Assembly (NCBI GenBank): GCA_021396245.1
Contig: WNYE01000045.1
Coordinates: 248,001 to 312,000, forward strand
Direction of reading: 5' to 3'
Length of the DNA stretch: 64,000 bases
Source of the DNA: Sporothrix humicola
Taxonomy: Eukaryota > Ascomycota > Sordariomycetes > Ophiostomatales > Ophiostomataceae
Shown: positions 9,037-19,999 of the stretch, piece after piece
How the letters are laid out: the number at the start of each line of letters is the position of its first letter
Position numbering within the stretch: the first letter of the stretch is position 1
The notes under the pieces: model-generated
Databases searched by the model: none
What the model was told of the DNA's origin: nothing
What the model saw: the letters and a program-made list of their open reading frames with translations, nothing else
Program-made: the position numbers and the translations under genes

Positions 9037-10484
9037 AACAAGTCTGAGAGACTCTGAATACGTTTGAAAGGATGTCGGCAGTATTGTTATCGCGGGTTGG
9101 GGGGGCCTGAAGACGGGGTGAGGAGTGTATTTCGACAAAGGGAGAGGAGAGGAGCGGAAACTACAAAATGATCATCGTTAGAAAGAATACAAGAAAAAGA
9201 AAAAGAAATGGGAGAGAAGATGCAAATATCATTCGACACCTGTAGACATACCCTGGACATATCACATCCATCCTTGCCTGTGTAACCGTGAAAATCACCC
9301 GCTTGCGACCGTGCCACTTGTGATTGTGACCAAGGAGGGGAATGGAACGAGAAAAAGAAACGAAAATGAAAGGGCAGTGGCCGCAAGAGCAAATTTCGAA
9401 TGGCCCATCTATTAGGCCAGAGAAGCGGCCTCGCTTTTGCTCGACCCAAAAGCTGAGTGTACCACGTTTTGTTCACCCAAGGAAGGAACCCCCACTCGTG
9501 CCTTCCCGATCTGTCAAACCATCACCGTTTGCTCTTTCCTTTTGTCCATCGAATAAAGTTTCTGCCTGACGCAATTTACGGTCTCTCTTTTTTCACTCGT
9601 CAGCTGCCAGGCACTCTTCATTTTTAGCAACGCTCAACATGTCCCCTCTCCACGATCTCCTCACGCAGCCCTTGTGGCCCAAAAATATCGGCAACAAAAC
9701 GTGCATCGGTCGATGTGCGGACTCCCGACCTCTTTTGTGTGTTGTCTCTCTGGGTATCACCGGGTAAAATCCAACACCCTTGTACCAACAGACAAACGCA
9801 AACAAGCAACCATACCCGGCTTGCCTGTGCGGCCGCAAAAACGGGCTGCACAAACACGGCACAGACAAGGCCCTGGACGCGGCCCTGGCCTTGGGGGCCG
9901 AAAAGCTGCACGAATCTGCACGAACCTGCACCTCCCGCTACACATCACATCCATCGACAGGGGATATCACAGGAATGACCACAAAACCACGAGAAATCAC
10001 AGGAAAACAGCAGGAAAAAAAAAAAAAAATCACCAACAGACAACAGACTGCGTCCATATTCTCGTCGCAGTGCATCGCCTCAAACAAGCCACCTGCAGCT
10101 ACCCGGGGCCTGCCATCCCATGCACACAAATTTGTTGTCACTTCTGCAGCACTTTCCCAAGTCATTTATGACAGTCTAAGATTGCGGGAGGACTGTTTGT
10201 GCAACTTTAGAAGTAACTTGATCTCCATTGCGGAGTACTTACCTCCCTTTCCCTCATCCCTCTCCTTTCTTCCTCCTCGGCCTACCCGTCGTTCCGTTCC
10301 TTTCCCTTCTTCCTTCGATCCGACCCAACAGAACTGAGCCAACACCGCAAACAAAGGAGTCCAACTTCCTCCAAATTCCTTCCTATTCTCCGCTAACAAT
10401 TCTCTCATGTTTTTTTCATTGTCGAATGACTCTCTCTTACACCACGTCTCCCATCAACACATCTCAGAGCGATATACGATCACC
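9037..10484. other. Intergenic, 1.4 kb
   Basis: No credible gene. It contains an A-run (10015-10029), CT-rich promoter DNA (10240-10330), and the first copy of a duplicated upstream element (10061-10215). ORFs on either strand here show no recognisable protein features. Confidence 0.4.
10061..10215 (+). repeat. Duplicated upstream element, copy 1
   Basis: Direct-repeat partner of 12281-12455. Shared blocks include TCGTCGCAGTgCATCGCCTC, CCACCTGCAGCTACC, GCCATCCCATGC, TTTGTTGTCAC and AAGTCATTTATGgCAGTC-like sequence, in the same order and about the same distance from the ATG of each membrane-protein paralogue. It is best explained as part of the tandem duplication that made the two genes, retained through shared regulation. 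Confidence 0.75.
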
Positions 10485-11933
10485 ATGGACCTTAACGATG
10501 TCCACATTCTACGAAGAGCTCCTCTACGGGCAAGAGCTGGTGGCCCAGGAGATGGCAAAACTCCTGCATCCACGGTAGTTGGTGGTAGCGATACAACGAG
10601 TACTACCCTTACTGTAATACCATTTATCTCAGTCACAACCGTTCATGATCAAGCAACCACGACAGTCCGGGTCCTTTCATCGCCACAATCATCAGCTACA
10701 GCAACCGGTCTTCCCAACCTCAATCTCAGCAACGGCACGTGTTATTACGCCCCTGGGAAACCCATGGACGGCAGGTTTATTCCCTGTGGAAATGCCGCCG
10801 CCGGAATCCAGTCCTGTTGTTGGGAAGGCGACAATTGTCTGGCCGACCATGCCTGCTTTGGTATCCATGACAAGAGCTATATCACATATCTGGCCGGGTG
10901 TACCGACTCTGGCGGGTGGAACATGAGTGATCCCGGCGTCAAGGCCGCCTGCCCGGCGAAACCCGCACCCTACGACTCCCAGCCTTGGGTCGGTCTTGTG
11001 TACTGTGGCAGTAACTCGACTGGAAACAATGAATGGATCGGTTGCCCACAGCCGGGCCAGCCCATGACGATGACCACGGCTGGTGACTGTGCCTGCCCGA
11101 GCATAACGCAACAGCGTATCGTGGCGTTTCAAGATGGTCCGACCCTCAGCTCGTACGCCAGCCTGCCGACCAGTTCCGGTGGGAGCATTATGTGGTTCCC
11201 GCCATACTCGCCGACATATGCAGTGACGGCGACGGAAGCACTGGCAGGAGGAGGGACGACGACGACGACAACAAGCGGTTCAGTCGACTCGAGCACGACT
11301 GGAGGCGCATCTCAGCCATCTTCGCCAACCTCACCATCTTCACCATCTTCACCATCTTCACACAAGAATACTGGGCTCATCGCCGGCGTCACTGTGGGTG
11401 TCATCGGAGCCGTCGTGCTCGCCCTCGTCGGTGCCTTCTTCTTTATCAGAAAGAGGAAGCGAGCACAGGCGGCGAAACAGTTTGGAGATGCTGGACTCGA
11501 TGGCAGTAATGGAAACGGAAATAGTTATGGCAACGGCCTGTCTCCATACACGGCCGACGAAAAGATGGCCGACACAACCCCGTCGCCTGATATTACGCAG
11601 TCTATGACCATGTCGGAACTCGACATCCAGCCGGCACGACCGTGGTCTCTGCGGTCAGAGCTTGACGGAACAAGTACACCGCCGCCAGGAGCCGTGGCAG
11701 CCAACAACAACCTTGCCGTTCGAGACAGTATTGGGACACTTTTGACGTCCCCGCCAACGTCTCCAACACCAGGGTCCGTCTTGTACGAAGGTTCGACTGT
11801 GAGTAGTTTACACGGCCAACTGACGGGACAGACAACGGGAGGACAAACGAACGCAAGCGGTGGCACTGGAAATGAGATGAGGGCTCAACACCCAGGCGCA
11901 TCCGATTTCGAAACCTTGGTGGAGCTGGAATGA
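10485..11933 (+). CDS. Cys-rich single-pass membrane protein, paralogue A (482 aa)
   Basis: Single exon. The ATG at 10485 is chosen because it gives MDLNDVHIL, matching MDLNNVQIL of the downstream paralogue; an in-frame ATG at 10407 adds unrelated residues. Residues ~75-250 are a Cys-rich region (NGTCYYAPGKPMDGRFIPCG, GIQSCCWEGDNC, CTDSGGWNMS, CACPSITQQRI). A Ser/Thr/Pro-rich stalk follows (~270-305), probably O-glycosylated. A single membrane segment GLIAGVTVGVIGAVVLALVG (~308-330) comes before a basic stop-transfer RKRKRAQAA and a long cytoplasmic tail. There is no N-terminal signal peptide, so a reverse signal-anchor (N-out) topology is inferred. The architecture resembles fungal cell-surface sensor-like proteins, but I recognise no named domain. 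Confidence 0.75.
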   Translation: MDLNDVHILRRAPLRARAGGPGDGKTPASTVVGGSDTTSTTLTVIPFISVTTVHDQATTTVRVLSSPQSSATATGLPNLNLSNGTCYYAPGKPMDGRFIPCGNAAAGIQSCCWEGDNCLADHACFGIHDKSYITYLAGCTDSGGWNMSDPGVKAACPAKPAPYDSQPWVGLVYCGSNSTGNNEWIGCPQPGQPMTMTTAGDCACPSITQQRIVAFQDGPTLSSYASLPTSSGGSIMWFPPYSPTYAVTATEALAGGGTTTTTTSGSVDSSTTGGASQPSSPTSPSSPSSPSSHKNTGLIAGVTVGVIGAVVLALVGAFFFIRKRKRAQAAKQFGDAGLDGSNGNGNSYGNGLSPYTADEKMADTTPSPDITQSMTMSELDIQPARPWSLRSELDGTSTPPPGAVAANNNLAVRDSIGTLLTSPPTSPTPGSVLYEGSTVSSLHGQLTGQTTGGQTNASGGTGNEMRAQHPGASDFETLVELE

Positions 11934-12689
11934 TGAGGGGTGTTGAGACACCATTTATTGAAGAAGTATTTGAACCGAATTTAATTGATATTTATTTTGA
12001 TTGATGAAAGACTGGCAAGTTGAGGTACGGTTGAATAAGTACTCTTAGTTGATAATTATACCAATGGTACGGATCGATGTGAGGTTTGAATTATCAAGGA
12101 ATGTCGGAATACTCGTAATATTTTAGACGCAAGGGTCCGTGTATGTACGAATACCCATTCCACACGTCCTTTTGTTTCCAAGGTAAAGATTTGCTTCGTT
12201 TCCACCCACTTCTGCAGCTAGATACTGTGTTATGGTTATGTCGTATTCTACTGTCCCCCCCTTGTTTCCTTGAGCCGTACATCGTCGCAGTACATCGCCT
12301 CAAACCAACAACCAGCCACCTGCAGCTACCTGGGGGCCGGCCATCCCATGCGGCCATAATTTGTTGTCACATTGTACCGCACTCTCGTCACACCCTCTCA
12401 AGTCATTTATGGCAGTCCAAGTTTGCAGGCAGGCTGCCGCTCCGACTTGAGAAGCATAAACTCTATCTCGCCTCCCTTTCCTTCGTCGTTCTTCTTTTCT
12501 TCCTCTTCAGCCCGCCCGTCACTCCGTCCCCCTCCTTACTTCCTTTGACCTGACCAGTCTAGAAGATACTCTTTTTTAATATTTTACTTTTCCCTTTCCT
12601 TAACTGTTTTCTCGAGGTTATTCAATCGTTTCTTTATTGTCCGACATATTGGGCAACAAACAAACCATTCTTCCACCACACCAAACATA
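11934..12689. other. Intergenic between the two membrane-protein paralogues
   Basis: AT-rich 3' flank (11940-12130), then the second copy of the duplicated upstream element and a CT-rich promoter. No gene seen. Confidence 0.4.
12281..12455 (+). repeat. Duplicated upstream element, copy 2
   Basis: Partner of 10061-10215, about 20 nt longer through small insertions (for example CCAACAACCAG). It lies about 235-410 nt upstream of the ATG at 12690, against about 270-425 nt for copy 1 and its gene. Confidence 0.75.
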
Positions 12690-14012
12690 ATGGACCTCAA
12701 CAATGTCCAGATTCTGAACGCAGAGCATGTGGAGGCTCGAGACGGTGTACCCATTACAGAAACACCGCAGGCACAAGCGACACGGGTGACAACCATCACC
12801 GTCGATTCGGTCGTGCTTGTCAACAAGAGAGCCGATCCCTCGACGTCACCGACAAGCGGGCTCCCTGATCTCAACATCAGCAATGGCACCTGCTACTATG
12901 CTCCCGGAAAGCTAATGGATAGCGGCTTTATTCCTTGTGGGAATACAGCCGTTGGAATCCAGTCGTGTTGTTGGGCGGGAGACTATTGTTTTTACACTGG
13001 CATCTGTGCTAGCAAAGATTATGATAAGTTTTACTGGGCCGGATGCTCTGATTCTGGCGGGTGGAACATGTCTAATCCGGAAGTCAAGTCTGCCTGCCCG
13101 GCCAAGCCCGCACCCTACGAAACCGAGCCTTGGATTGGTCTTTTGAATTGCGGCGGGTACAACATAACTGCCTCGACTGGGATAGACACTTGGATCGCCT
13201 GTCCACAGCCAGGCTCGCCCACGACACTAGCCAGGCCCGGCGACTGTGCCTGCGCAAGTATCACTCAGCAGCGTATTATAGCATTTGAAATAGCGATCGA
13301 TGTTTTCGACACTGCCATGCTGCCTAAAACTGCTGGTGGAAGTATCACATGGGACGGTGGTTTCTGGCCGACGTATACCGTAACGGCTACGGAAAGTCTA
13401 GGAAAAGCACCGACGACCGCACTGACGACCGCACCAACGACCAGCGCCGGTGCCAACTCGAGCTTGACGGGAAACGCACCCGACGCAAAGTCGCATAAGA
13501 ATACGGGCCTCATTGCAGGTGTTACTGTCGGCGTCGTTGGGGTTGTTGTGCTGGCCCTGGTGGGTGCTTTCGTCTTCATGAGAAAGAGAAAGCAGGCACA
13601 GGCTGCAGGGCTTGGAGCCGCCGGCGGGGCCGGTGACATCAACGGCAATGCGCCATACACCGGTGATGAAAAGATGGTCGGTACGTCTACGACCCCAGGG
13701 GTTACCATGTCCGAACTGGACATTCAGCCCGCAAGGCCGTGGTCTCTGAGGTCCGAGCTTGACGGAACAGGTACTACACCTCCACCGGGTGCCAACAGCA
13801 ACCCTGCTGTACAAGACAGCATCGGGACGGTCATGACAACCACATCGTCATCTCCAACACCGGGCTCTGTCATTTTCGAAAGTTCAACTGTTAGTGGTCC
13901 TCACGGTCAACAAACTGGTCAGACAACAGAAGAAAGCGGGACGGGTAACGGGACTAGAAATCAACATCCAGGCGCAACCAATTTTGAGACTTTGGTTGAG
14001 TTGGAAGGATGA
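12690..14012 (+). CDS. Cys-rich single-pass membrane protein, paralogue B (440 aa)
   Basis: Tandem paralogue of the 10485-11933 gene with the same layout. The Cys-rich ectodomain runs from about 60 to 230 (NGTCYYAPGKLMDSGFIPCG, GIQSCCWAGDYCF, CSDSGGWNMSNP, CACASITQQRI). A shorter Thr/Ala-rich stalk, the membrane segment GLIAGVTVGVVGVVVLALVG (~275-297), a basic RKRKQAQAA and a cytoplasmic tail follow. The tail keeps the segment SELDIQPARPWSLRSELDG and the terminal FETLVELE almost unchanged, while the stalk and N-terminus have diverged. That suggests the tail binds a conserved cytoplasmic partner. The function is unassigned; a cell-surface sensor or adhesion role is inference. Confidence 0.75.
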   Translation: MDLNNVQILNAEHVEARDGVPITETPQAQATRVTTITVDSVVLVNKRADPSTSPTSGLPDLNISNGTCYYAPGKLMDSGFIPCGNTAVGIQSCCWAGDYCFYTGICASKDYDKFYWAGCSDSGGWNMSNPEVKSACPAKPAPYETEPWIGLLNCGGYNITASTGIDTWIACPQPGSPTTLARPGDCACASITQQRIIAFEIAIDVFDTAMLPKTAGGSITWDGGFWPTYTVTATESLGKAPTTALTTAPTTSAGANSSLTGNAPDAKSHKNTGLIAGVTVGVVGVVVLALVGAFVFMRKRKQAQAAGLGAAGGAGDINGNAPYTGDEKMVGTSTTPGVTMSELDIQPARPWSLRSELDGTGTTPPPGANSNPAVQDSIGTVMTTTSSSPTPGSVIFESSTVSGPHGQQTGQTTEESGTGNGTRNQHPGATNFETLVELEG

Positions 14013-14331
14013 GGGGTGTCAAAGGTTGAAATATGGTGCCATGTTGTGCACTTTTAAGTTTAAATTTATTGCATTTACCAATACGAATCGATTGTCATAT
14101 TCACAATTTTATGTTATCTCGGCATGCCCCACCATCTCGTGTAGAACAGTTTTGGGGTGGGATTAGAAATTAACTATGTAGTTTTTTCAAACTATAAAAA
14201 TGAAAAATACCGTCGGTCGAAAACGATGTAGTCAAGACAAGGAGATCTCGGTTGATTTTAAAATGTATATAAATTACACTATAACCACGAAGAACTACGA
14301 TCGATTTTACACTTTTGTGCTGTGTCCAAGT
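14013..14331. other. Intergenic between convergent genes
   Basis: AT-rich region between the 3' ends of the membrane protein (+) and the carboxylesterase (-). No gene seen. Confidence 0.4.
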
Positions 14332-16278
14332 CTACTGGCCACCTCCCGGAGCTCCAAAAACGAAACGAACAACAACGTTGGCAAGAAAATCTAGTCCAAC
14401 AACCTGCCCTACCCTTTTCATGACGTCGTATCCTGGCGTAGTAAGGTTCTTGCTGTCTTTGCATTCCTTGGCACCGTCTCTGAAGACAGCAACAGTACTG
14501 TCTCCAGATGCACCGGATGTGGACCAAGGGGTAGCCCCGTGCACAAAGTCGATAACGGCACTTGCAAGTTGTCTGCCAGTCTCGACTTGACGCTCCTGGA
14601 GAAGCTCGGTGTGGTTTTGAAACAGAAATGCAACGTCGAGAACGTGTGTGGTATATCCTTTGAAAGCGCCTTCCCATGGGTTTGGCTCAGAGAACTCAAA
14701 CAGGAAAGCGTCGCGCGAAAACGAGTCCACAAGGGCTTGAGCCGGTGCTCTATAGCCAATATCCGAGGCGAAGGTGAGGATGTGGATCAACGATTCAGTA
14801 TCGTCTTGACTCTCGTCTTGACCAATGTTATAGGCCTGAAGTAGGCTTTCGGCGTGTTCTGGGTGTCCAGCGAGCTCTCTGCGGACATGAGCTGCAAATG
14901 ACGCACCAATGCCATGCTTTCGCTGGAGTAGGCCCATCATCCCAAATACGCTTGCCTGTTGTTGAGTCAGTATCTTGTTATATCTGTGTTTTCGATAGCG
15001 TGGGCAGAATTAATAGACAATAGACAATAAACAACATACGTCGAGAGGTGCGTAGCCGACCATGATTGCCTCACATGATGAGTTCTTCCAGGGCGGGTTC
15101 TTTGCGATCGTGTCAAAAGTCGGCTCACAGGATATGAGAGTGCCGTCAACCAACGGAGTGAAAAGAAGGGCTGGATCCATCTTTCGCATGAGGATGTCGT
15201 GTGATGCGGACACTAAAGCCGCAACTCGATCGCTGGCTGTTGAAAGGCCATCGCCATCAGCCTGCAGTGCCTTGATGGCACACGAGTATCCACGCTCGCC
15301 GACTTCAAGCGGTTGCGGGTTCATAAGTGGTGGGGCTCCCGCAAAGACAACAAGACGGCGAGCGAGGTTCTCGTCTGGGTGTAAAAGACGGAGAGCAGAT
15401 ACTGATGATGACGGCGGTCAGTTGCGCTGTGACTGTCATGGCTGCATACACTGTGAGTGTGAGCAGAAAAGAAAGAAAGAAAGTATACGTACATCCCCCA
15501 ATGCTCTCGCCAGATGCAGTTACTCTTGAAGGATCACCGCCAAACCCAGAGATATTTTCGCGTATCCAGCGCAATGCAACACGCTGGTCGTGATGGCCGT
15601 TGTTGCTTTGATATCCTGCGTCGCGCAGTTCCTGAGAGGTCATGAAACCAGCCATACCCAGACGGTAGCTGCAGAGTGTCAATGTCAGTTGACGAGTCGG
15701 CGATATGGACGGCTCGAAAAAGAGTTCTCAAGTGTTCTTACTTGATGTTGGCCACGATCAGAGGTTGGCCTCGTGCCACCGATAGGCGAACCAGGCGTCG
15801 TGTATCATATTGTGGCCACCAGTTGGCTCCCGTGAAGAACCCGCCACCGTGAATGAAGACCAGCACGGGAAGGCCACTGTTGGCAGTTGCTCCCTTGGGA
15901 ACAGAAAGGTTGAGATTCAAGCACAATGTGCCAGACGATCCTGGGTCTGCAGGCCGAGGGAGCGCTGCTTGAATGATCTGCTGCTCGACTTCAAGCCCAC
16001 CGGGAGCCTGTACGGCCTTGGGTCTGTGAGTTTTTGAAGTCGATTAGATGTTATTGTCTTTTAATAGTCATTTTCTCGCTTTCCCGCTGATGTTGCGATC
16101 CTCACCCAAATTGTGTGGCATCTAGACCGTTGCCGTTGTAAATAGGGAGCGTGGCATTGGCCAGCCAGTTCTCCAAGACACCGTACTGCAGGCCGCGAAA
16201 CTGAAGGATCCCGTCATCTTCGATGCACTTGACATCCCCAATGATGGGGTGCTGCCAAACAGTGGTCGTGGCGTTCAT
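14332..16278 (-). CDS. Type-B carboxylesterase/lipase family hydrolase (538 aa, five exons)
   Basis: Minus-strand exons 16278-16106, 16023-15742, 15668-15493, 15401-15040 and 14955-14332; all four introns are GT-AG (82, 73, 91 and 84 nt) and the joined frame is fully open. Diagnostic alpha/beta-hydrolase motifs are the oxyanion segment PVLVFIHGGGFFTG, then NYRLGMAGF (built across the second intron), GGDPSRVTASGESIGG with the nucleophile Ser in GESIG (usual form GESAG), and FVHGATPW near the C-terminus, which supplies the catalytic His. There is no N-terminal signal peptide (MNATTTVWQHPIIGDVKC), so an intracellular esterase is expected. It is divergent from the dehydrogenase at 16822 and shares a promoter with two TGTGGGG sites. 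It probably hydrolyses an ester or lactone substrate of the cluster; the substrate is unknown. Confidence 0.85.
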
Positions 16279-16415
16279 TGTATTGATTGCGGTAGATTAA
16301 CAGCAAACAGCAAACAACAAACAGAAAACAGCAACTAACAAATTGGTGCATAGATACGTTGATGCAATAGTCTGGAAGTTATGGTAGAGAATGCTGAATG
16401 TTCCCGAACCACCGC

Positions 16416-16638
16416 CCCCACATGTTCTTTTTCCTGCCAAGTCGAAGCACTTCCTATACTCCAATTCACCCCGCACCCACCGTGGTGGCATCAAGGCACA
16501 CTTGTTTACAGAAAAAACGATTCGGCTTGCAAGGGAGAAACAGTCCGTCATGCGATGTGGGTGTGGCAGTTATCACAGAATACTCTTTCTCCCCATACTC
16601 CTCACACCCCGCCCCGTCGTCTCTTCTCGCCTGTGGGG
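16416..16638. promoter_or_regulatory. Two TGTGGGG sites in the esterase/dehydrogenase divergent promoter (16416-16422 minus, 16632-16638 plus)
   Basis: Within the 543-nt divergent intergenic region. Local forms are CATGTGGGGGC (minus strand) and CCTGTGGGGTA (plus strand). They belong to a 13-copy set found in nearly all promoters of this cluster and are predicted targets of the C2H2 regulator at 22285-25055. Confidence 0.6.
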
Positions 16639-16821
16639 TAGTAAGGGCCTCCACACACGCCCTGTGTTGTCTTCTCAAACTTGTTCTCCAAACCAGCCGA
16701 CTCCTCTTGTAGTAATAATCATGTCAGCAGCCGTCAAAGAAGCGAGTTTCTCCCCCGTAATCTGTAAACTGTCCCACGGACACAATCACGCTCCCGGCCG
16801 GAACACAACATACTCCGCACG

Positions 16822-17976
16822 ATGGACGCAGCATCTGTCACGGCCCTTGACACGAATCGGCCGAGTGCCGTCAGCCCGCAACGTTATGGCTTCATTGGCA
16901 TCGGTGTCATGGGCTGGGGCATGGCCAACAACTTGAGGGCCAAGCTGCCTCCAGACGCCACACTGGTTGTTTGTGAAATCAACAAAGAACGGCTTGACCA
17001 GTGGCTGAAACAGGCTCCCGGACCTGTCAGAGTCGCCACAACACCAAAAGAAGTTGCGGAGCAAAGTGTAAGACTGCGAAAGGATGAAAAAGGTTTTGAA
17101 TCAGCAACATCACAGTGCTGTTAGAACCGTCTGCCGTCTGCCGTCTGCCGTCTGCCACGTTTGCTGACTAGTTTCTTCTTTTTATAGGACGTCATTTTCA
17201 CAATGTTGCCAAGAGGGACACATGTGTGGGACGTATTCACGAACCAGCTGACGGGCTTACTGTCTCTAAACACGGAGTCGTCACTATCTTCCAGGACGAA
17301 GCTCTTTATCGAGTGCTCTACCATCGACATAGACACGTCCCTTCGAACTGCTCAGGCCGTGGCAGATGCAGCCAAAGCCAACAATGCCGCATACAATTTT
17401 ATTGACGCTCCTGTCTCGGGCGGCGTCACTGGAGCGAATGCCGGTACATTGTCCTTTATGGTTGGAACCAGTACCCCTGCACTTTTTGAGGAAGCTCGAC
17501 CCATTCTGTCTCTTATGGGAAAACCAGAAAACATCTTCCATTGCGGACGCGTCAGCTCTGGCCTGGCTACGAAACAGATCAACAACTACCTATCCTGCAT
17601 CACAATGATTGGCACATGTGAGGCCATGAACATTGGGCTCTTGTCTGGGCTCGACCCGGCTAAGCTTGCCAGTGTCATCTCTGTATCGACGGGCGCGTGC
17701 TACAACTGCACGGAGCAGAACCCCGTCCGTGGCGTTTCGGCGAACGCTTCTTCAGCGCGTGATTTTGCAGCTGGATTCACGACCGAGATGGCCAAAGGGG
17801 TCCTTGATATGGCCCTGGAGCACGGCGAGAGAGTTGGAGCCAAGTCTCTGCTAGGAAATGTTGTCTCTGATTTCTACGAGATGGCTGCCTCACATGAAAA
17901 GTGCAGAGGTAAAGATTTCCGTAGCATATGGAGACTGTTTTCAGAGGACAATGGCCGAGGTTTGCGCAAGGAGTGA
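16822..17976 (+). CDS. Beta-hydroxyacid dehydrogenase (3-hydroxyisobutyrate dehydrogenase-like), copy 1 (344 aa)
   Basis: Exons 16822-17067 and 17188-17976 with a phase-0 intron (GTAAGA...TTATAG, 120 nt, containing about three tandem GTCTGCC units). N-terminal Rossmann motif YGFIGIGVMGWGMANNL binds NAD(P). The substrate motif DAPVSGGVTGANAGTLSFMV and the catalytic Lys region GLATKQINNYLS are intact. The usual length of the family is about 300 aa, so this copy is slightly long. It oxidises or reduces a beta-hydroxy acid or a related small substrate. A diverged second copy lies at 28323-29476 with an intron at the same place (before xVIxTMLP). Located head-to-head with the carboxylesterase and followed by a lactonase-like hydrolase, it fits a hydrolysis-then-oxidation pathway. 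Confidence 0.85.
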
Positions 17977-18112
17977 TATTAGAAAACTGAGTGGACGGTG
18001 GGAACTACGCATACAACATACATTTAGACGAGCTGGAAAATGGACATTATTAGGCCTGGCCCTCCCGCAAAAACGTCTTTGTTTACACCTGAAGCCGACC
18101 CCTATTTCCTAA

Positions 18113-18148
18113 TGTGGGGTGAGGCAGTAGTACAAGTGGGATGTGGGG
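18113..18148 (+). promoter_or_regulatory. Two TGTGGGG sites upstream of the first MBL hydrolase
   Basis: AATGTGGGGTG (18113-18119) and GATGTGGGGGC (18142-18148), 29 nt apart on the same strand and about 205-240 nt upstream of the ATG at 18353. Confidence 0.6.
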
Positions 18149-18352
18149 GCTCTCATCTATGGTGCCGACTTCACTAAAGACATCCTATTAAGCCGAAGCT
18201 ACAGTGAGGACACAATGACGCCACAGGACGAAAGGCCAAGAAAAGATTATTGAAAAGTAAGATACGAATTAATTCACAATGAAAAATATGAAACCTTATT
18301 TTTGCCATGCGTTGAACTGGTGAAGCAAAGCTTTACTGTGCATTGTGTTCTC

Positions 18353-19470
18353 ATGGCCGGGTCCGGCCCCTGGCAGGGGCAACAAGGGAAAGCATCCGAA
18401 GCGATAAAATTGGCAACGGTCACGGTCAAGGCTCTTTCTGGAGGCCGATTCACCATCCCCGAAGAACAGTTTGTCCACCCATGTGTTCACGGCGCCCGCG
18501 CAACCGTTCCTTCTCTTTGTTTTCTCATCAAGCACGTACACGAAAATACCGGAGTCACGACACGCATTGTATTCGACCTTGGTCTCCGACGCGATTTGAG
18601 TCGCTACTCGGAGCCAATCCGTCAGCATACAGAAACACGGAAGCCAATAACGACAACACCGGATGTTGTTCAGAGCCTCAAATATGCAGGGCTGACACCA
18701 AATGATATTGACTACGTGATCTACTCACATGTAAGTGATCTTGAATGAGTTGGGAATGCTGTCACATTTTTTGCCACTATTCTCTTTATCTTCGTCCCTA
18801 TTTTATAGCATCAGAAATAATTCGTATCATAGGCTAACTTTCAAAGGTGCATTGGGATCACATAGGCAACCCTGACGACTTTCCTAAGAGCATGTTTGTT
18901 GTGGGCAATGGCTCTCTCGGGTTGTTCCGTGGCGATTCATCAGCTCTCCGCGGCGGACACTCCTTTTTCGAACAAGGATTGCTCGACCCAGCACGAACAA
19001 TTGAGCTACAGTCGCCGTCGATGCCCATAATTAAAGAGTCCTGCAAAGACGGAACAGATACACCAATCAACTTCACCAGGTCATGGAGACCACTCGGACA
19101 CTTGCCAGCAACCTTGGATGTCTTCCAAGATGGAAGCCTCTACATTGTCGACGCACCTGGCCATCTTCCAGGACACATTAATCTTCTGGCACGGATCGAC
19201 GAGCAAGACGAGAACGGTAATAATAAGTGGGTTTATCTTGCTGGCGATGCTTGCCATGACCGGCGGATTTTACGGGGCGACAGAGAGATTGGCGAATGGA
19301 ACGACATACATGGCGCTGTCTGCTGTATTCACGCCAATCGCAGCAAGGCTGAGGAGACTCTTGAGAAGATACGTTTATTGGAAAAAGATGGTGTAGAGGT
19401 CATTCTTGCTCACGATGCTGAGTGGGTAAGCAAGCCTTACAATGTGACAAAGTCTTTTGGATTATCATAG
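18353..19470 (+). CDS. Metallo-beta-lactamase-fold hydrolase, copy 1 (lactonase-like, 333 aa)
   Basis: Exons 18353-18730 and 18847-19470; the 116-nt GT-AG intron splits the metal motif, giving YSHVHWDHIG after splicing (HxHxDH). Other MBL-fold landmarks are FDLGLRRDLSRYS (early strand), DGSLYIVDAPGHLPGHINLL (the His of the third metal motif), GDACHDRRILRGDREI (bridging Asp) and VILAHDAEW (final His). This order matches the AHL-lactonase-like branch of the superfamily. An in-frame ATG at 18302 would add 17 residues; 18353 is preferred because its product aligns with the paralogue at 26859 (VKALSGGRFTIPEEQF versus LSALDGGHLTLPERLF). It probably opens a lactone or lactam or hydrolyses an ester; the substrate is unknown. 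Confidence 0.8.
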
Positions 19471-19784
19471 TTTATATATAATTGCTTGATAGACGAGTCT
19501 CAAAGAAAAGACGAAAAAAAAAGCTATAGAAGCTAGATAGTTTTGGTTGATTGTCCAACCGCGTAACTAAGTTTTTCCCACAACTTGGGTCGTGTCAGTC
19601 ACGTATTCATAATAAAACCTTTGATATCCCCCTTTGCTACGAGATTATCTTTCATCATTAATTTTGATCACCCAACTCCATACTTGCCTTTGTCCCTTTT
19701 GCTTCTCTTTTCCAGAACTGGTCGTGGTGGAAAGCTGACCCCAAGGCCAACATCACCCACAGACAGGCCCCCGCAACAATGTAG

Positions 19785-19835
19785 TGTGGGGTATCAATCC
19801 CCAAAAGCACTTGATACAGCACGCTAGTTGTGGGG
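19785..19835 (+). promoter_or_regulatory. Two TGTGGGG sites upstream of the two-domain CMD protein
   Basis: TAGTGTGGGGTAT (19785-19791) and AGTTGTGGGGGCA (19829-19835), about 165-215 nt before the ATG at 20000. Confidence 0.6.
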
Positions 19836-19999
19836 GCAATACTCCGTAGGGTGACAGGCATTGTTTCTTGCCAATGCTCCGAGTGCACTCTCGTTAAATG
19901 CCGGCATCAATTTAATAAAAGTTTGTAAACCAGAGCCTGTTGGTGAGCACATAGCACATGCATTTTTCAACTGGACTCTATCAGTCACAACAGAAAATC

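Noticed and set aside
9593..9931. 112-residue minus-strand ORF in the 1.4-kb intergenic region
   Set aside because: Overlaps several competing ORFs on both strands, no recognisable domain, Cys/Arg-rich composition typical of random translation.
17126..17158. Tandem GTCTGCC units
   Set aside because: Short (about four units), located inside the intron of the first dehydrogenase; ordinary microsatellite, not a CRISPR or regulatory array.
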